NCBI GenBank assembly: GCA_029582265.1 | Contig: CM055830.1 | Span: 23,854,163 to 23,918,162, forward strand | Length of the DNA stretch: 64,000 nt | Direction of reading: 5' to 3' | From: Zoroaster sp. YZ-2022 | Taxonomy: Eukaryota; Echinodermata; Asteroidea; Forcipulatida; Zoroasteridae | Part shown: piece by piece, positions 13,601-25,800 of the stretch | How positions within the stretch are numbered: position 1 is the first letter of the stretch | Layout of the letters: each line of letters opens with the position of its first letter | Notes under the pieces: model-generated | Seen by the model: only the letters and a program-made list of their open reading frames with translations | Database searches by the model: none | What the model was told of the DNA's origin: nothing | Translations under genes and position numbers: made by a program

Positions 13601-16600
13601 TTTCCAAAATTGTACATGTCTTATGATATTATGACGTTGACGTCCCATATGACATTGATTTACCAGGCGTAGCATTTCATTCTTGTTGGGGAAAAGTCAC
13701 TAACGGGTACCAAGGCCAAGACCATGGGCAACGGAGGCCAAGACCATGGGCAACGGAGGCCATGGCCTCTGTGAAATTAAAATCCTGATGCCCCATAATT
13801 ATATCATGTTGATGTCACACATGACATGACCAACATGATATAGATGTCCCATGTAAATGTATGACGTTGATGCCAAATGTATGATGTTGACATTGATGTC
13901 ACACGAGACGTTGATGTCCCATGCGTGATGTTAATCCTACATATGACGTATATGCCCCACATATGACGTTGAAGTCCCAAATATGACGTTTATGTCCAAC
14001 ATATGATGTTGATGTCCCACGTGACATTGATGTCCCATGTGATGTGCACTTCCCATGTGGTGGTGACATCCCATATGAAGTTGATTTGCAAAAAGACATT
14101 GACATCCCATATGACATTGACATCCCATATGACACTGACATCCCATATGACATTGACATCCCATATGACATTGACATCCCATATGACATTGACATCCCAT
14201 ATGACATTGACATCCCATATGACATTGACATCCCATATGACATTGACATCCCATATGACATTGACATCCCATATGACATTGACATCCCATATGACGTTAA
14301 CATTCTATGTGACACTGATATCCTACATGTTTGTGTATTTGTAGGTTAGAGAAGGAGAATGAGTATGAGAGAGCTGCAGCTATCTCAGTATTTCAGCTCA
14401 ACATAAGACAAGCTATTGCTATACTCAACAGAGGAGCTAAGAGTGATGCTGAAAATGGTACCATCTCATTTCTCTTCCATGTGACCAAACAATGGAAAAT
14501 GCCCGATCAATGCGTTTGGTTGTGTATATTTGTTTCCATGTAAATATGGGTTGCATAATTGAAAAATGGGAATCAAAATTATAATGTGGGTATGTTGATC
14601 ATTATGATTTCAGTCATGCAATGTAGCTATACATGGGAATGATTGGCTGATTTCCTTGAAAAAGGTTTTTTATAAAGATATAAAGTTTATATCACATTTA
14701 TATCAAATTATATCTAGATTTGTTTCTTTTTTGAACTTGATCATCATTTGACAAGTAGGATTTGAAGCTTTGTATGGTGGAAGTTCAGTAGGTTTGCCCA
14801 GGTTGGACTTTCACTTTCATGTACTACGGTGACGTCCAGGATTTCACCAAAAATGTACAGAAAAAAAATATTTTGTGTAAATTCATAAATTACTTAATAT
14901 TTACTTGTGTGAAGCTGCTGACCATATACAATGCATCTCAACGAGGTTTGAATTTCATTAAGTGTTTTTACTTAAATAATCCCAAGATTTAATGTTAAAG
15001 AATTACTTAAGTTTTGATGGCTGTTCGTCACTTGAGCATTACCCTAAAAAAATACGCCAGTGTCGGCACAGGTGCGTAGGCGTACATACGAGCGTGTCGA
15101 GCACACATAAAACCTGATCCATTTTGCTACACATGTATATGCTAAATGGATTATGAAATGATGCACAAGCATCAAAACTCTTGGATTTCTTCAGTGTTAT
15201 ATCTGGATTTTCTTTCAATCTATATCATTGACTATTACATTTGAGATTTATCTGGCATACTAGCTGAGTGATATCCAGATGGTATCTGTTATAATTGCAG
15301 GTAATTTCAACCTGAATGCTATTGCCATGGCATTATCAGGGTTTACACAGCAACGTAACACCTTATGGTGTGAGATGTGCAGCACACTGAAACAAAACCT
15401 GCAGCATCCATACCTACGAGCAATGTTTGGATTTCTCACAGCTGGAGATGAGACATTTGATGTGGTATTGGTAAGTTCATAAATGCATTGATCTACCACT
15501 GTCTGGAATCATTGTCCATGGCTAATATCTATGTGTGCTTGTATGGGGGTCATTACATCATTCATTATCCTTATTATGAGTGCACATTCTCAGTTGTTCT
15601 TCAAATTAGAATGAAATCAATCTCTGTGCCTTGAATAGGAAGTTACAATAATGTTAATTGGGAATGAGAATAAATGGTACATTTACCTACATGACAAGGG
15701 ACACCTATCACAAAGCTTGCTCCAACCTGGTGGAATGACCCATGGTCAAAACCAGTGACGTAACTAGGGTTGGTTCAGTAAGGGGCACTTGAGGCATACT
15801 TTTTCACAAGCCCTTACATGTATGTTTTTCTTAGGGATCCAAATTCTGAGTTTGGTGCACCTGGAGTAGGGGGGGGGGGGGGGGGCACAGGTCTCATAGA
15901 TACCCATAATTATGCCATGGGTCAAAACTACATTTTTTTTTTTTTATTACAGCAAAGTAATTAACCGTATTCTTGGTACCCAAATTTACTCAGACTCATG
16001 GTAAAATACCATTTATAATAAATCTCTTCTTGGAAGAAGTGCTGTGGTTCTGAAAAAGAACTGGAAGTCTGCGTATTTTTTGGCATTTTGAAAGGTGTGC
16101 TCTTTCCAGATGTAGTGTCATTTCTAATCAGTTAAAATTTATGAATTATTTTGTGCAGAAAGAGCCAGGTTTGAGTATGGAGGACCGTATTGCCTTTGCT
16201 TGTTTGTTTCTTAATGATCAGCATCTGCCTACCTTCATTGATGAGTTAACACATGAAGCAATACAAACAGGTAATCTAGAAGGTATGCTCTTAGCTGGGC
16301 TAACTAAAGATGGTGTGGAGTTACTGCAGTCATATGTGGACAGGGTAGGTACACAGTTATTTTTTAATAATACAAGTTTTTGACAGAGAATTGTAAATAT
16401 TGTGTTTCTGGATTTTTTTTACAAATCTCAATGTTGTCCTCTGGATTTTAAAGATTTAACCAATAAAGGAAAACGAAGCACAGTCTTTTACTTCACTATT
16501 CTGGGTAACGTAATCGTGCAGCTGGAAGTAAGACTAGCACCAATCCATGCACTAGTATTACTCCAGCTGGTTTAAGCTGGATTTGTTATAGCATTATTGA

Positions 16601-19600
16601 CTTTTGGTGGGGGCTAGCCACCTGCCACCTAGACCCCCAAGAGAAGCTCCACCCCTTAACCCTTATAGGGGCCTAGGTGGTCCCAGTCCCCTAGGCTGAA
16701 TTACCATGGATTTTTCAACTGCCCAGTCACATCCCTGATATACATGTAAAGAAGCAGCATAGACATGAAGTCGAATTTAATGGAGTTTTTACAAAAATAC
16801 TTCTTCATTTGGTGACAACTTCCATCAACATTTTTGGACTGTTGATAAAAGAATAGTGAATTATTTATAATCAGTACATAGCGTATTTGAATTCAACATA
16901 CATATATTCTTCCACCTCAGTACTTCATAGTTCTTGGTGCTCAAATAAAAGTACATGACCACATCACTAGAGAAAGTAGCCTTTAGTCAAGGCCCACGCG
17001 GTAACCCAGAACACAACACATGAAACAAGACCATGCACAGGAGTAGCAGACGCCCCGAGGGCCATTACCAGTCCGTTCTATGGTCTTACATTTTTCTTTA
17101 TATATCTCTACCGATTTTGAAGAGAAATGTTAATATATAATGCATTATTTAAATAAAGACAAACCCAATATTTTGCCTACGGCGATTGGTTTAAATAAAT
17201 TTACATACATAAATTATTCATTTTGCTGGAGGTTTATGAAAAAATCAGTAGTTGGGTGCCATGGCCGAGCGGTTAAGTGCATCGGACTTGTGTTCCGATG
17301 GCCGAGTCATCAGAATGTGGGTTCGAATCCTGGTCACGAACGTGGTGCTTGTGTCCCTGAGCAAGACACTTAACTACAATTGCTTCTCTTCACCCAGGAG
17401 TATAAATGGGGACCTTTGAGGGCAGAGATGGTAATTGTGTTTGATTAAGCTCGTTGCGCTACACATTTGGCAGCATGGGCTGCATACTCCCCAGGGAGTT
17501 GAGATGGTTCTAGGAATGATATAACTGGCCCGATGACAGGGGTAATAATGTTCATGCGCCATGAGCGTCAAACGTTGCGGATACCGGCGCAATATAAGTG
17601 TCCATTATTATTATTATTATTAGTGTCTTCAGAACGGACTGGTTAAGGTGCTCATGGCTTTGCCACTCGTGTGTGTGGTCTTTTTTCATGTTAGAGAAAG
17701 TGATTCCAGAATGGAGAATATGCAGTCTATTATTAGTGATTGTATTTTGTCATGCAGGCAGCAGATGTTCAGACAGTTAGTTGGGTTGCTGTACGTACAC
17801 TGCCATCAGAGCTATGTAAAGATAAACGAGTCATTCATTGGATAGAGAGTTATAGGAGTCTGCTGGATATATGGCGACTGTGGCACCAAAGGTTTAACCT
17901 TTTTTTTTATAAATAAGGATGAACAAATAGGAATGGAAACTTTGCATGATGGAAGTACAGTAGGAGTAATGTTTGTGGAATCACCATGTAACAATCTCTT
18001 AGGAGTTGTAGTAATTGTTGGCTCTGAGAAGAACCATTGGTGAGATAACGACGTTTGGATACATGGTGCTATCACAAACTTTACTCCTACTAACGGAGTC
18101 AAAGTTGATAAAGAACTCGGATCGCTTTAGTCTAAAAACTGCCCATTAAAATAGTCATTCCCATTCCAAAAAGAAAGAAATAGAAACTGGAACATATATG
18201 TATTGGGATTATCTTCATCAAATTAACAGATCTATGTAGTTTCCCATTTATATCATCTTTGTATCATTGAAGCATATTAGGAATCTGATATGGTATGGTA
18301 TGATTTATGTAAGATAGTACATTTCAATGCTGTGTAATATTTCAGTTACAAGGTAACTATTATTATTTTTTATTTTTTATTTGGTGATTTGATAGGGCAC
18401 GTTTTGATGTGTACTATCACCAAGGCAACGTGAAGATACCCTCACCGCAGCAGATCTTTGTTAATTGTCATTTCTGTCAAAGTGCCATATCACCAACAGT
18501 CTTAGCCCAGCGGTCATTACAGACAATTATACCCAGTCTACGTGCACCTGTCCACCAGAGAGTCAAGGTAATCTTCAGCATGGGATATCTTTTATCTGGA
18601 TTAGACATAACATCTGGATTAGACATAACATCTGGATTAGACATAACATCTGGATTAGACATAACATCTGGATTAGACATAACATCTGGATTAGACATAA
18701 CATCTGGATTAGACATAACATCTGGATTAGACATAACATCTGGATTAGACATAAGGCCATAACCAAAAAGTCTCTGGTTTCTGGTCTTAGGTCAGCTTCA
18801 CAATCATTGCGGTGATGCACTTTTTACTTGCTTGGTAATCTTTTTTTAAGTGATACATATATATGCGGTTATTGGAACCAGACCAAATGTCCCATACACA
18901 AAGTATGGTGGCTAAGAGAGGCTGCACAAATCGGGTAACGTTCATACCCGTATGTGAACAAGTCGTTTTAAACTAAACTAACGATGCCTCTGTGAGGGTC
19001 TGAGATAAACTAAACTAACGATGCCTCTGTGAGGGTCTGAGGTAAACTAAACTAACGATGCCTCTGTGAGGGTCTGAGGTAAACTAAACTAACGATGCCT
19101 CTGTGAGGGTCTGAGGTAAACTAAACTAACGATGCCTCTGTGAGGGTCTGAGGTAAACTAAACTAACGATACCTCTGTGAGGGTCTGAGGTAAACTAAAC
19201 TAACGATGCCTCTGTGAGGGTCTGAGGTAAACTAAACTAACGATGCCTCTGTGAGGGTCTGAGGTAAACTAAACTAACGATGCCTCTGTGAGGGTCTGAG
19301 GTAAACTAAACTAACGATGCCTCTGTGAGGGTCTGAGGTAAACTAAACTAACGATACCTCTGTGAGGGTCTGAGGTAAACTAAACTAACGATACCTCTGT
19401 GAGGGTCTGAGGTAAACTAAACTAACGATGCCTCTGTGAGGGTCTGAGGTAAACTAAACTAACGATGCCTCTGTGAGGGTCTGAGGTAAACTAAACTAAC
19501 GATGCCTCTGTGAGGTTCTGAGGTAAACTAAACTAACGATGCCTCTGTGAGGGTCTGAGGTAAACTAAACTAACGATACCTCTGTGAGGGTCTGAGGTAA

Positions 19601-22600
19601 ACTAAACTAACGATGCCTCCGTGAGGGTCTGAGGTAAACTAAACTAACGATGCCTCTGTGAGGGTCTGAGGCAAACTAAACTAACGATACCTCTGAGGGT
19701 CTGAGGGTCTGAGGCAATGCATACAGGGACCAGAAACTGGAGACTTATTGGGGGCCTAATGAGAGAAAGTCAAAAACATTAAATTAGTAACGAGTAAAGT
19801 ATACATAGCAACACAGTTATTGTACTCTTACTCATACGTTGAACTCGTAATTGTACTCGTTGTCATAAAAAAATACCTGACTACAACTATAGAGTTGGTG
19901 TGACGGTTGCAGTTTCTAAGTTTTACAAAATGTCCTTATCTCAGAATGCTCAATTATTGACTTCAGTAACGTTCACTCTGTCTATTCATTTTGTTCATTA
20001 AAGCTGCTCCCTTTGTTTAATCTGGCTTATAACTTCACAGATTCACAGGTTCAAAGGATCATAAATTCACGAGTTAACTAATTCACTAGTTCACTAGTTG
20101 GTTCACAAGTTCACGTAAAAACTGCAATAAAAGGATATAAGAAATACAAATAACTAATCTAATTGGAACATGAGATAACTACTAAAAAAGCACATTCACT
20201 TATATGTAATGTGAAGCAGAAGTACTAAGTAATAAACCTTAAAAGAGTCGAGGTCAAAGGTCATCATAGCGGTGAACAATATAGAGGTGGGTACATGTGT
20301 GCATACAACAATAAACTACATGTGCACTGTAACAGCAAGAAAATATGGCCCTAAAAAAGGCCTGTATATCAAACTTGTAGTCAAAAGATTAATTGTGTAA
20401 TGTTCTCTAATAATCAAACTTTACTTTACCTCTGTCCTCGGGTCATGGGATTGAAAGGATGATCAAATATAACTGGCAAAGTACCACTCTAAATATACGA
20501 CGAAAATGCCAAAGATGAAGAGCGCCACCAATTGTTCAAGCTTATAAGACTCACTCATCAGCAGTTACAGTTGGTGTACTCATATTTGTACTTAAGTACA
20601 CTTTTTTTGTACCCGTACATGAAATAGTACCTGACTACAAATAGTACCTGACTACAAATAGTACCTGACTACAAATCAGCATAGCACAATACCATAGCAG
20701 GGGACCAAATTAACTTGAGTTTTATGGTAGCCCACTAGGGCTGTGCCGGGTATCCGGGTAAACGGATACCCGACCGAAACTGTCATTACCCGGTTCCGTT
20801 TTTCGGTTCCGAGTACCCATAAACGACTTTTTAAAATTAGGACTTACTATTTCAGCGGTGTGAACAGAAATCTTTGACTATTGAACAATGTAATGTTTAC
20901 ACTTTTAGGAGCAATTTTATTAAAGATAACGCCTTTGTAGTATTTTAGGGACATTTTCCATACACTTTTGTCCAACCGATACATTGTATCCAATCATTAA
21001 GACTAAAATAGCCTGGCTGGGGCCAACGGCGCACCCAGGATTTTGTCTTTGGGGGGGCTCAAAGAAAACTCACTCACAAATCAACTAGGATGTACGTAAA
21101 TAATGTATGTAATTTAGGGTTGTATGTGTGTATAATGTATGAATGGATCTTCCCATTAGGAACTCGGTAACCTCCCATATGAAGAGGCATAAATGGCAAG
21201 AAAATGGCAAGAGCCAATCTAACTCACACACCAACATTAGTGTATCGTCTATAATTACGAACTGCACAAATCAATCAATTGTGATTCAGTAACTAGACGA
21301 CAATAGTTTATATAGGCATTGTGAAATCAGAGGTCAGCCTGGGATTCCGAACTCACAACCTTGTGATTGCAAGACGGGCAGTCTAACCACTTGACCACGG
21401 TGCAGTTAGTATAAAAGAGAGCAATGTTTAACCCCTATAAAATTGTCCCAGTAGAGACATGGATTTGTTTTTGACAGATGTACACTTTACTTAATAAATC
21501 TATAGTGAGGCAATGGCAATAATTGTATAGTGAGGCAGTATTAAATTGAAAAGTCCAATCTACGACGTTTTAGTGCCATTCGATTGATGACGTCATCGAT
21601 GTCCACATCTATTGCTCTGTGTATAGACATCAGAGCAAGGCCTGTCAGACGCTGGTTGCCCATGGTTGACCTCAAGTAGGATTTAAGGCGACGAAGGGTA
21701 CTGAAGGTGCGTTGTGAAGTAGCTGAGGTAGCAGGGATGACTGCAAATATCGTGATAAGTGCGTGTATATTCGGGTACAGGTCCGCCAATCCTGGCACTG
21801 AAGTCAGAGTCTCTGTAGGTGTAGACAGGATGGTACATTACCGACAGCATTTTTTCACAGCGCACACCACATATCAAACTCGCCTCTCACTGTGCCTTCA
21901 GATTCGATGTCTTGTGCGTACATTTGTACAATGTCCTGGAGTTGATTGAAGTTGGTATCATTGCAGTATGCAGGTAATATGTACTGTAGTTTGGCGCATC
22001 TTTCAAAGTGGACTGAAAACCTTGTGCTGAGTTCACTTAGCAATTGATCAATGTAGATGTTAAACATTGATACCCTGAAGTATTCTTCAGCTGATTGAGA
22101 TGGATGATTTTCTCTGGCTGTTTGACGAGATGCTGTCCGTGGTTTGCGTATGATGCCGTCTACTTCATCAGCCAACTTCGTTGCGTCACTAAACAACCGT
22201 CCAAACTCTTCTTCGCTGTTTTCCCTCATTTGCTTGATGACCTGCTGCACATCACGCACAAGTCTAACGCATCCAACTAGGTCACATGTAGGTGACTGCA
22301 ATTTTCGGGACAAGGGTAGGAGGACTCCGCTGAGCCGGTTTAGTATGGTTGTGGCCACGATAAATACTGAAGATCTGAGAGCAGTAAGCAATGTGGACGC
22401 TCTTTTATGATGATCTGTCACCATTATGTGACACATACTCAAGGGCCTCCTCTATAGGGACGAAGAGCTCATAGAACACGTTAATAGCCTCGTGCCTCTC
22501 AACCCATCTTGTAGTGCAAAGAGAAAACACTTAATTGAAAAATGCCGGAACCACGTAAAATATATTTTAGCCCGGACAAATTGGCATGTTGGTTTCAACT

Positions 22601-22768
22601 TGCAAATAATAAATGTTATTGTTGCAAGTTTAAACGATTATAGTGAGATTTCATGAGGCATCATAATAAAATTTTAATAATTTTGGCAGAAAGAACAAAA
22701 TGCGAGTGGCATAAGATGAAAAGAAATCCACCTTGCCGCCGGGCCGGGGGGGAAAAACACATTTGCAA

Positions 22769-22812
<44 letters not shown>

Positions 22813-25800
22813 TTTCCCCTTTTTCCCTGCCTTTTTTTCTTTTTCGGGGACCCTCTTGGGGGGGGGCACGAGCCCCCCCCCCTTGGGTGCGCCGTTGGCT
22901 GGGGCATGCTACAAACAAGTATCAAACTAGCTGCTCAGGATGGAATGTTTGCCTATTGTTCACAGTAATTGGATTAGTGGGACAATAACTGCTGGTTTAT
23001 GTCTGCACTGGATTGTGCACCATGATGTGTTAATAGAGGGGATTTTATTATAGGGGACGTCCACATTAATTGTTGTCGTAATAAAAAAGTAGTGTTGAAA
23101 TTGGTTTTGTTGTGTAATTATTTTGATGTGCCACTGACCATCCCTCAGCATATCACCAACATTTACATTTATTTACCCACCGATACCAAGCTCTCTTGTG
23201 TATTATATTTGCCGACAAGTTTGTTTCAAAAGAAAGACATAAAAAGGGAGGTGTTAAGTCGGTCATTGTCTTTGAAACCAACAGTAGTATCAATAATCAG
23301 TCGGATTTGAAAGGTATTATTGGTTGCGGGTTTGATCCTTTCAATTGGGCAGCATATTTTTACAATCACCTAATCTCCTATCAGTTGAAAAGACGTTTAT
23401 GAGGGACGAAATGCGGTTGCTTATGATGAGCTGCGAATTATGGATCGTCAAACATTGATGGAGGGGACAAATTGGCTGAATACTAATTAAAAAGTAGACA
23501 AAACTTACACCGATACGTTTTGTTAAGTTATTTTTTGATGAGTGCGCATCCTAAATTTTAGACTCATTTCTTGACTGACCGATCAACACGATGCCACGTT
23601 CAACAGGGAATAGTCAAGTTTGGTCCCATTTTGAGAAAAAGGGGCCCAAATTGGTAAAATTCATTCTTTCAAGAAACAAGGTTTATTGACAGGTTTATTG
23701 ACATTTAACTAAAGTTCATTGTGATAGAAACATTAATATTCAAGTTCTGATTTTACATTCTTAAATTTTTTGCAGTTTGTTAGTTTCATAAATATCAAAT
23801 ATTATTTTAGTACGCAAAATCATGTCCTTATCCAAAGCCAAAATGGCGTATGGGATATCCTTAATTAGAAGGCAGGGGCGCGGCAAGGCGCGCAAGCACG
23901 GCGCGCAAGCACATGAATCGTTTTCCCACAATGGGTTAGTTCCGCCCACATCGCCTTTGACCAATGACATTATTCAACACGTGTTTTGTGACATAAACAT
24001 TAAAGTCAACTTGCTATACGCATGCGCTCTAAACACGCACGCACGTACCAGTGATTATTGTCTTCTGTGTGATGGTAGTCATACGTCACTCCCTGACACA
24101 GTCACATGTGTGAGGCCGCTGTAGCTGCGTGATGCATGCACCGGCCATGCGTGCGCACCTGTGATCAATATTGGGCTTTCTTTTGTAAATTGGGTTATTA
24201 AAGACACTTTTGTAGCAGTTTGTACGGTTTTATTTCAGAAATAACTTTCCGTAAATACAATATTTTGTCACCAAGATGTTATACTTTAATAAAGATCAAA
24301 TTAAATATGGTATCCTCTGTATTATAAAGGTCAATTTTATTAACGTTTACATGTATTTGTACACCACCGGAGGCATGTTTTCAACAAGAATGAAAATGGA
24401 TATCCAGGTATCCGAACTTTCCTGATTTCGGGTATCCGGTTCCAAAAATATCCGAAAATGCACAGCCCTATAGCCCACAGGACTAGTTATGTCAAAATTT
24501 TATTAGTCTTTCACACATTTTTAGTAGTCATGTACATGTAGAAGTATAGGTTAATTTTTGATTTCATTTTTTTTCACTAGCCCATCGGACTACCCAAATC
24601 CCAGCAGCTAGTAGTCCTGCTTCTAAAACCACTAGCCTCGGACTAGTGGACTAGTGTTAATTTCAACCCCTGCATAGCAAACAAATGACATTACATTTAT
24701 TGAGTGATGTCTGATATTTCCATTCACAATTTTCTACTTTTGTATGTGTCCTTGATTCTTTATTGCCTCTGAATCAGGGATCCTAAACCCTCCTATGACT
24801 ACAATATTAGTCAAAATGTTGATATACTTGCCAAGGTTATATCTAGTACACTTAAGTCAAACAATGTCAAACCTTACGTGAAGTAAGTACATTTTCAGGT
24901 CAAAATGAGTTGACTGTTTTTGACTGGTAAAAGCATTGTCTTGTAATTGTTGAGGGTGGTGTGCACATTTAGGTCAACGGTCAAAACAGGCAGTTGACTG
25001 GTTTTGACCTCTATAGCTACTTGCCACTAAAGTGCAGCTATAGTAAGAGGATTAATTAGTTGACAAATTTGTAAACGGCAGATTTACAATAGGCATGCAA
25101 TACCATACATATAATCCAATATGTGGAAAGCAATGAATAGGAATAGTGTTTGAGAGAATCATGTATCAAGTCCTCATTAATCTCTGTTTGAAGTTTAAAT
25201 CATGAATTGGTTGATTCAGAGTCCAAGTCAAAAGTCATCAAGGTTGATTCCTAGTCAAGAGTCTTAATTTGTCAGCTTATCAAGAGAACCAAAAGAATTT
25301 CATAAATTATTTCATCATGAAGAGAAATTATTAACACTCTTTATATGTTTAAAGTGAAATTCTTTCCAAATTGAATTCATTTTGATGCGTTCCAAAATGG
25401 TAATTATTTTGTTTTGGTCAAGTTAAAGTCACAAATATCAAGTTTGAGTCCTTGCACATTCAGAATTGCTAAAGATCAGATTCTGATGAATTATGAGTCA
25501 TACAAGTACACATTGAGGTATAGTACTGGACAAATACACAAAACAGAACAAGACTAAAATATTTTTTGAACAGTCCTTGCTTGTTCATTCACAGGTGGCA
25601 CAATCATCTCTTTTTTTCTTCTCTTGTTTCTTCGTTCTTTTCCTCAGGCAGCAACATGTTACAAATGCAGAAAGCCACTACCTCGATGTGCCTTGTGTTT
25701 GATGAATATGGGTACACTGTCTGGCTTGAAGTCTATTCAGCCTCAAGATAGGCATGATAGTACTGCAAAGACTGCTGGTAATTCAGGTGTGTATCAGTCA

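Larger units (their letters stand above)
21024..22897 (-). mobile_element. hAT element nested in the outer hAT, 8-bp target duplication
   Basis: Termini CAACGGCGCACCCA and TGGGTGCGCCGTTG are inverted. Flanked by the perfect 8-bp duplication GCTGGGGC (21016-21023 and 22898-22905). Carries a decayed hAT transposase on the minus strand and a (TC)n run at 22773-22811. The MITE at 31505-32431 has closely related ends (CAGTGGCGCACCCA). Confidence 0.94.
20736..24470 (-). mobile_element. hAT-like element (outer) with perfect 8-bp target duplication
   Basis: Termini TAGGGCTGTGC and GCACAGCCCTA are inverted. Both sides carry the 8-bp duplication TAGCCCAC (20728-20735 and 24471-24478). Subterminal GGTATCCGGGTA / GGGTATCCGGTT words occur at both ends and again in the copies at 46573-49464 and 50975-51364. 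The outer element itself shows no convincing transposase. About half its length is the inner hAT element. Strand is nominal. Confidence 0.93.

Noticed and set aside
22651..22988. Arginine/glutamate-rich frames around a TC run
   Set aside because: Created by (TC)n and G/C runs inside a hAT element.
23822..24124. 100-codon frame in the outer hAT element
   Set aside because: No transposase motif. The composition resembles non-coding TIR-proximal DNA.
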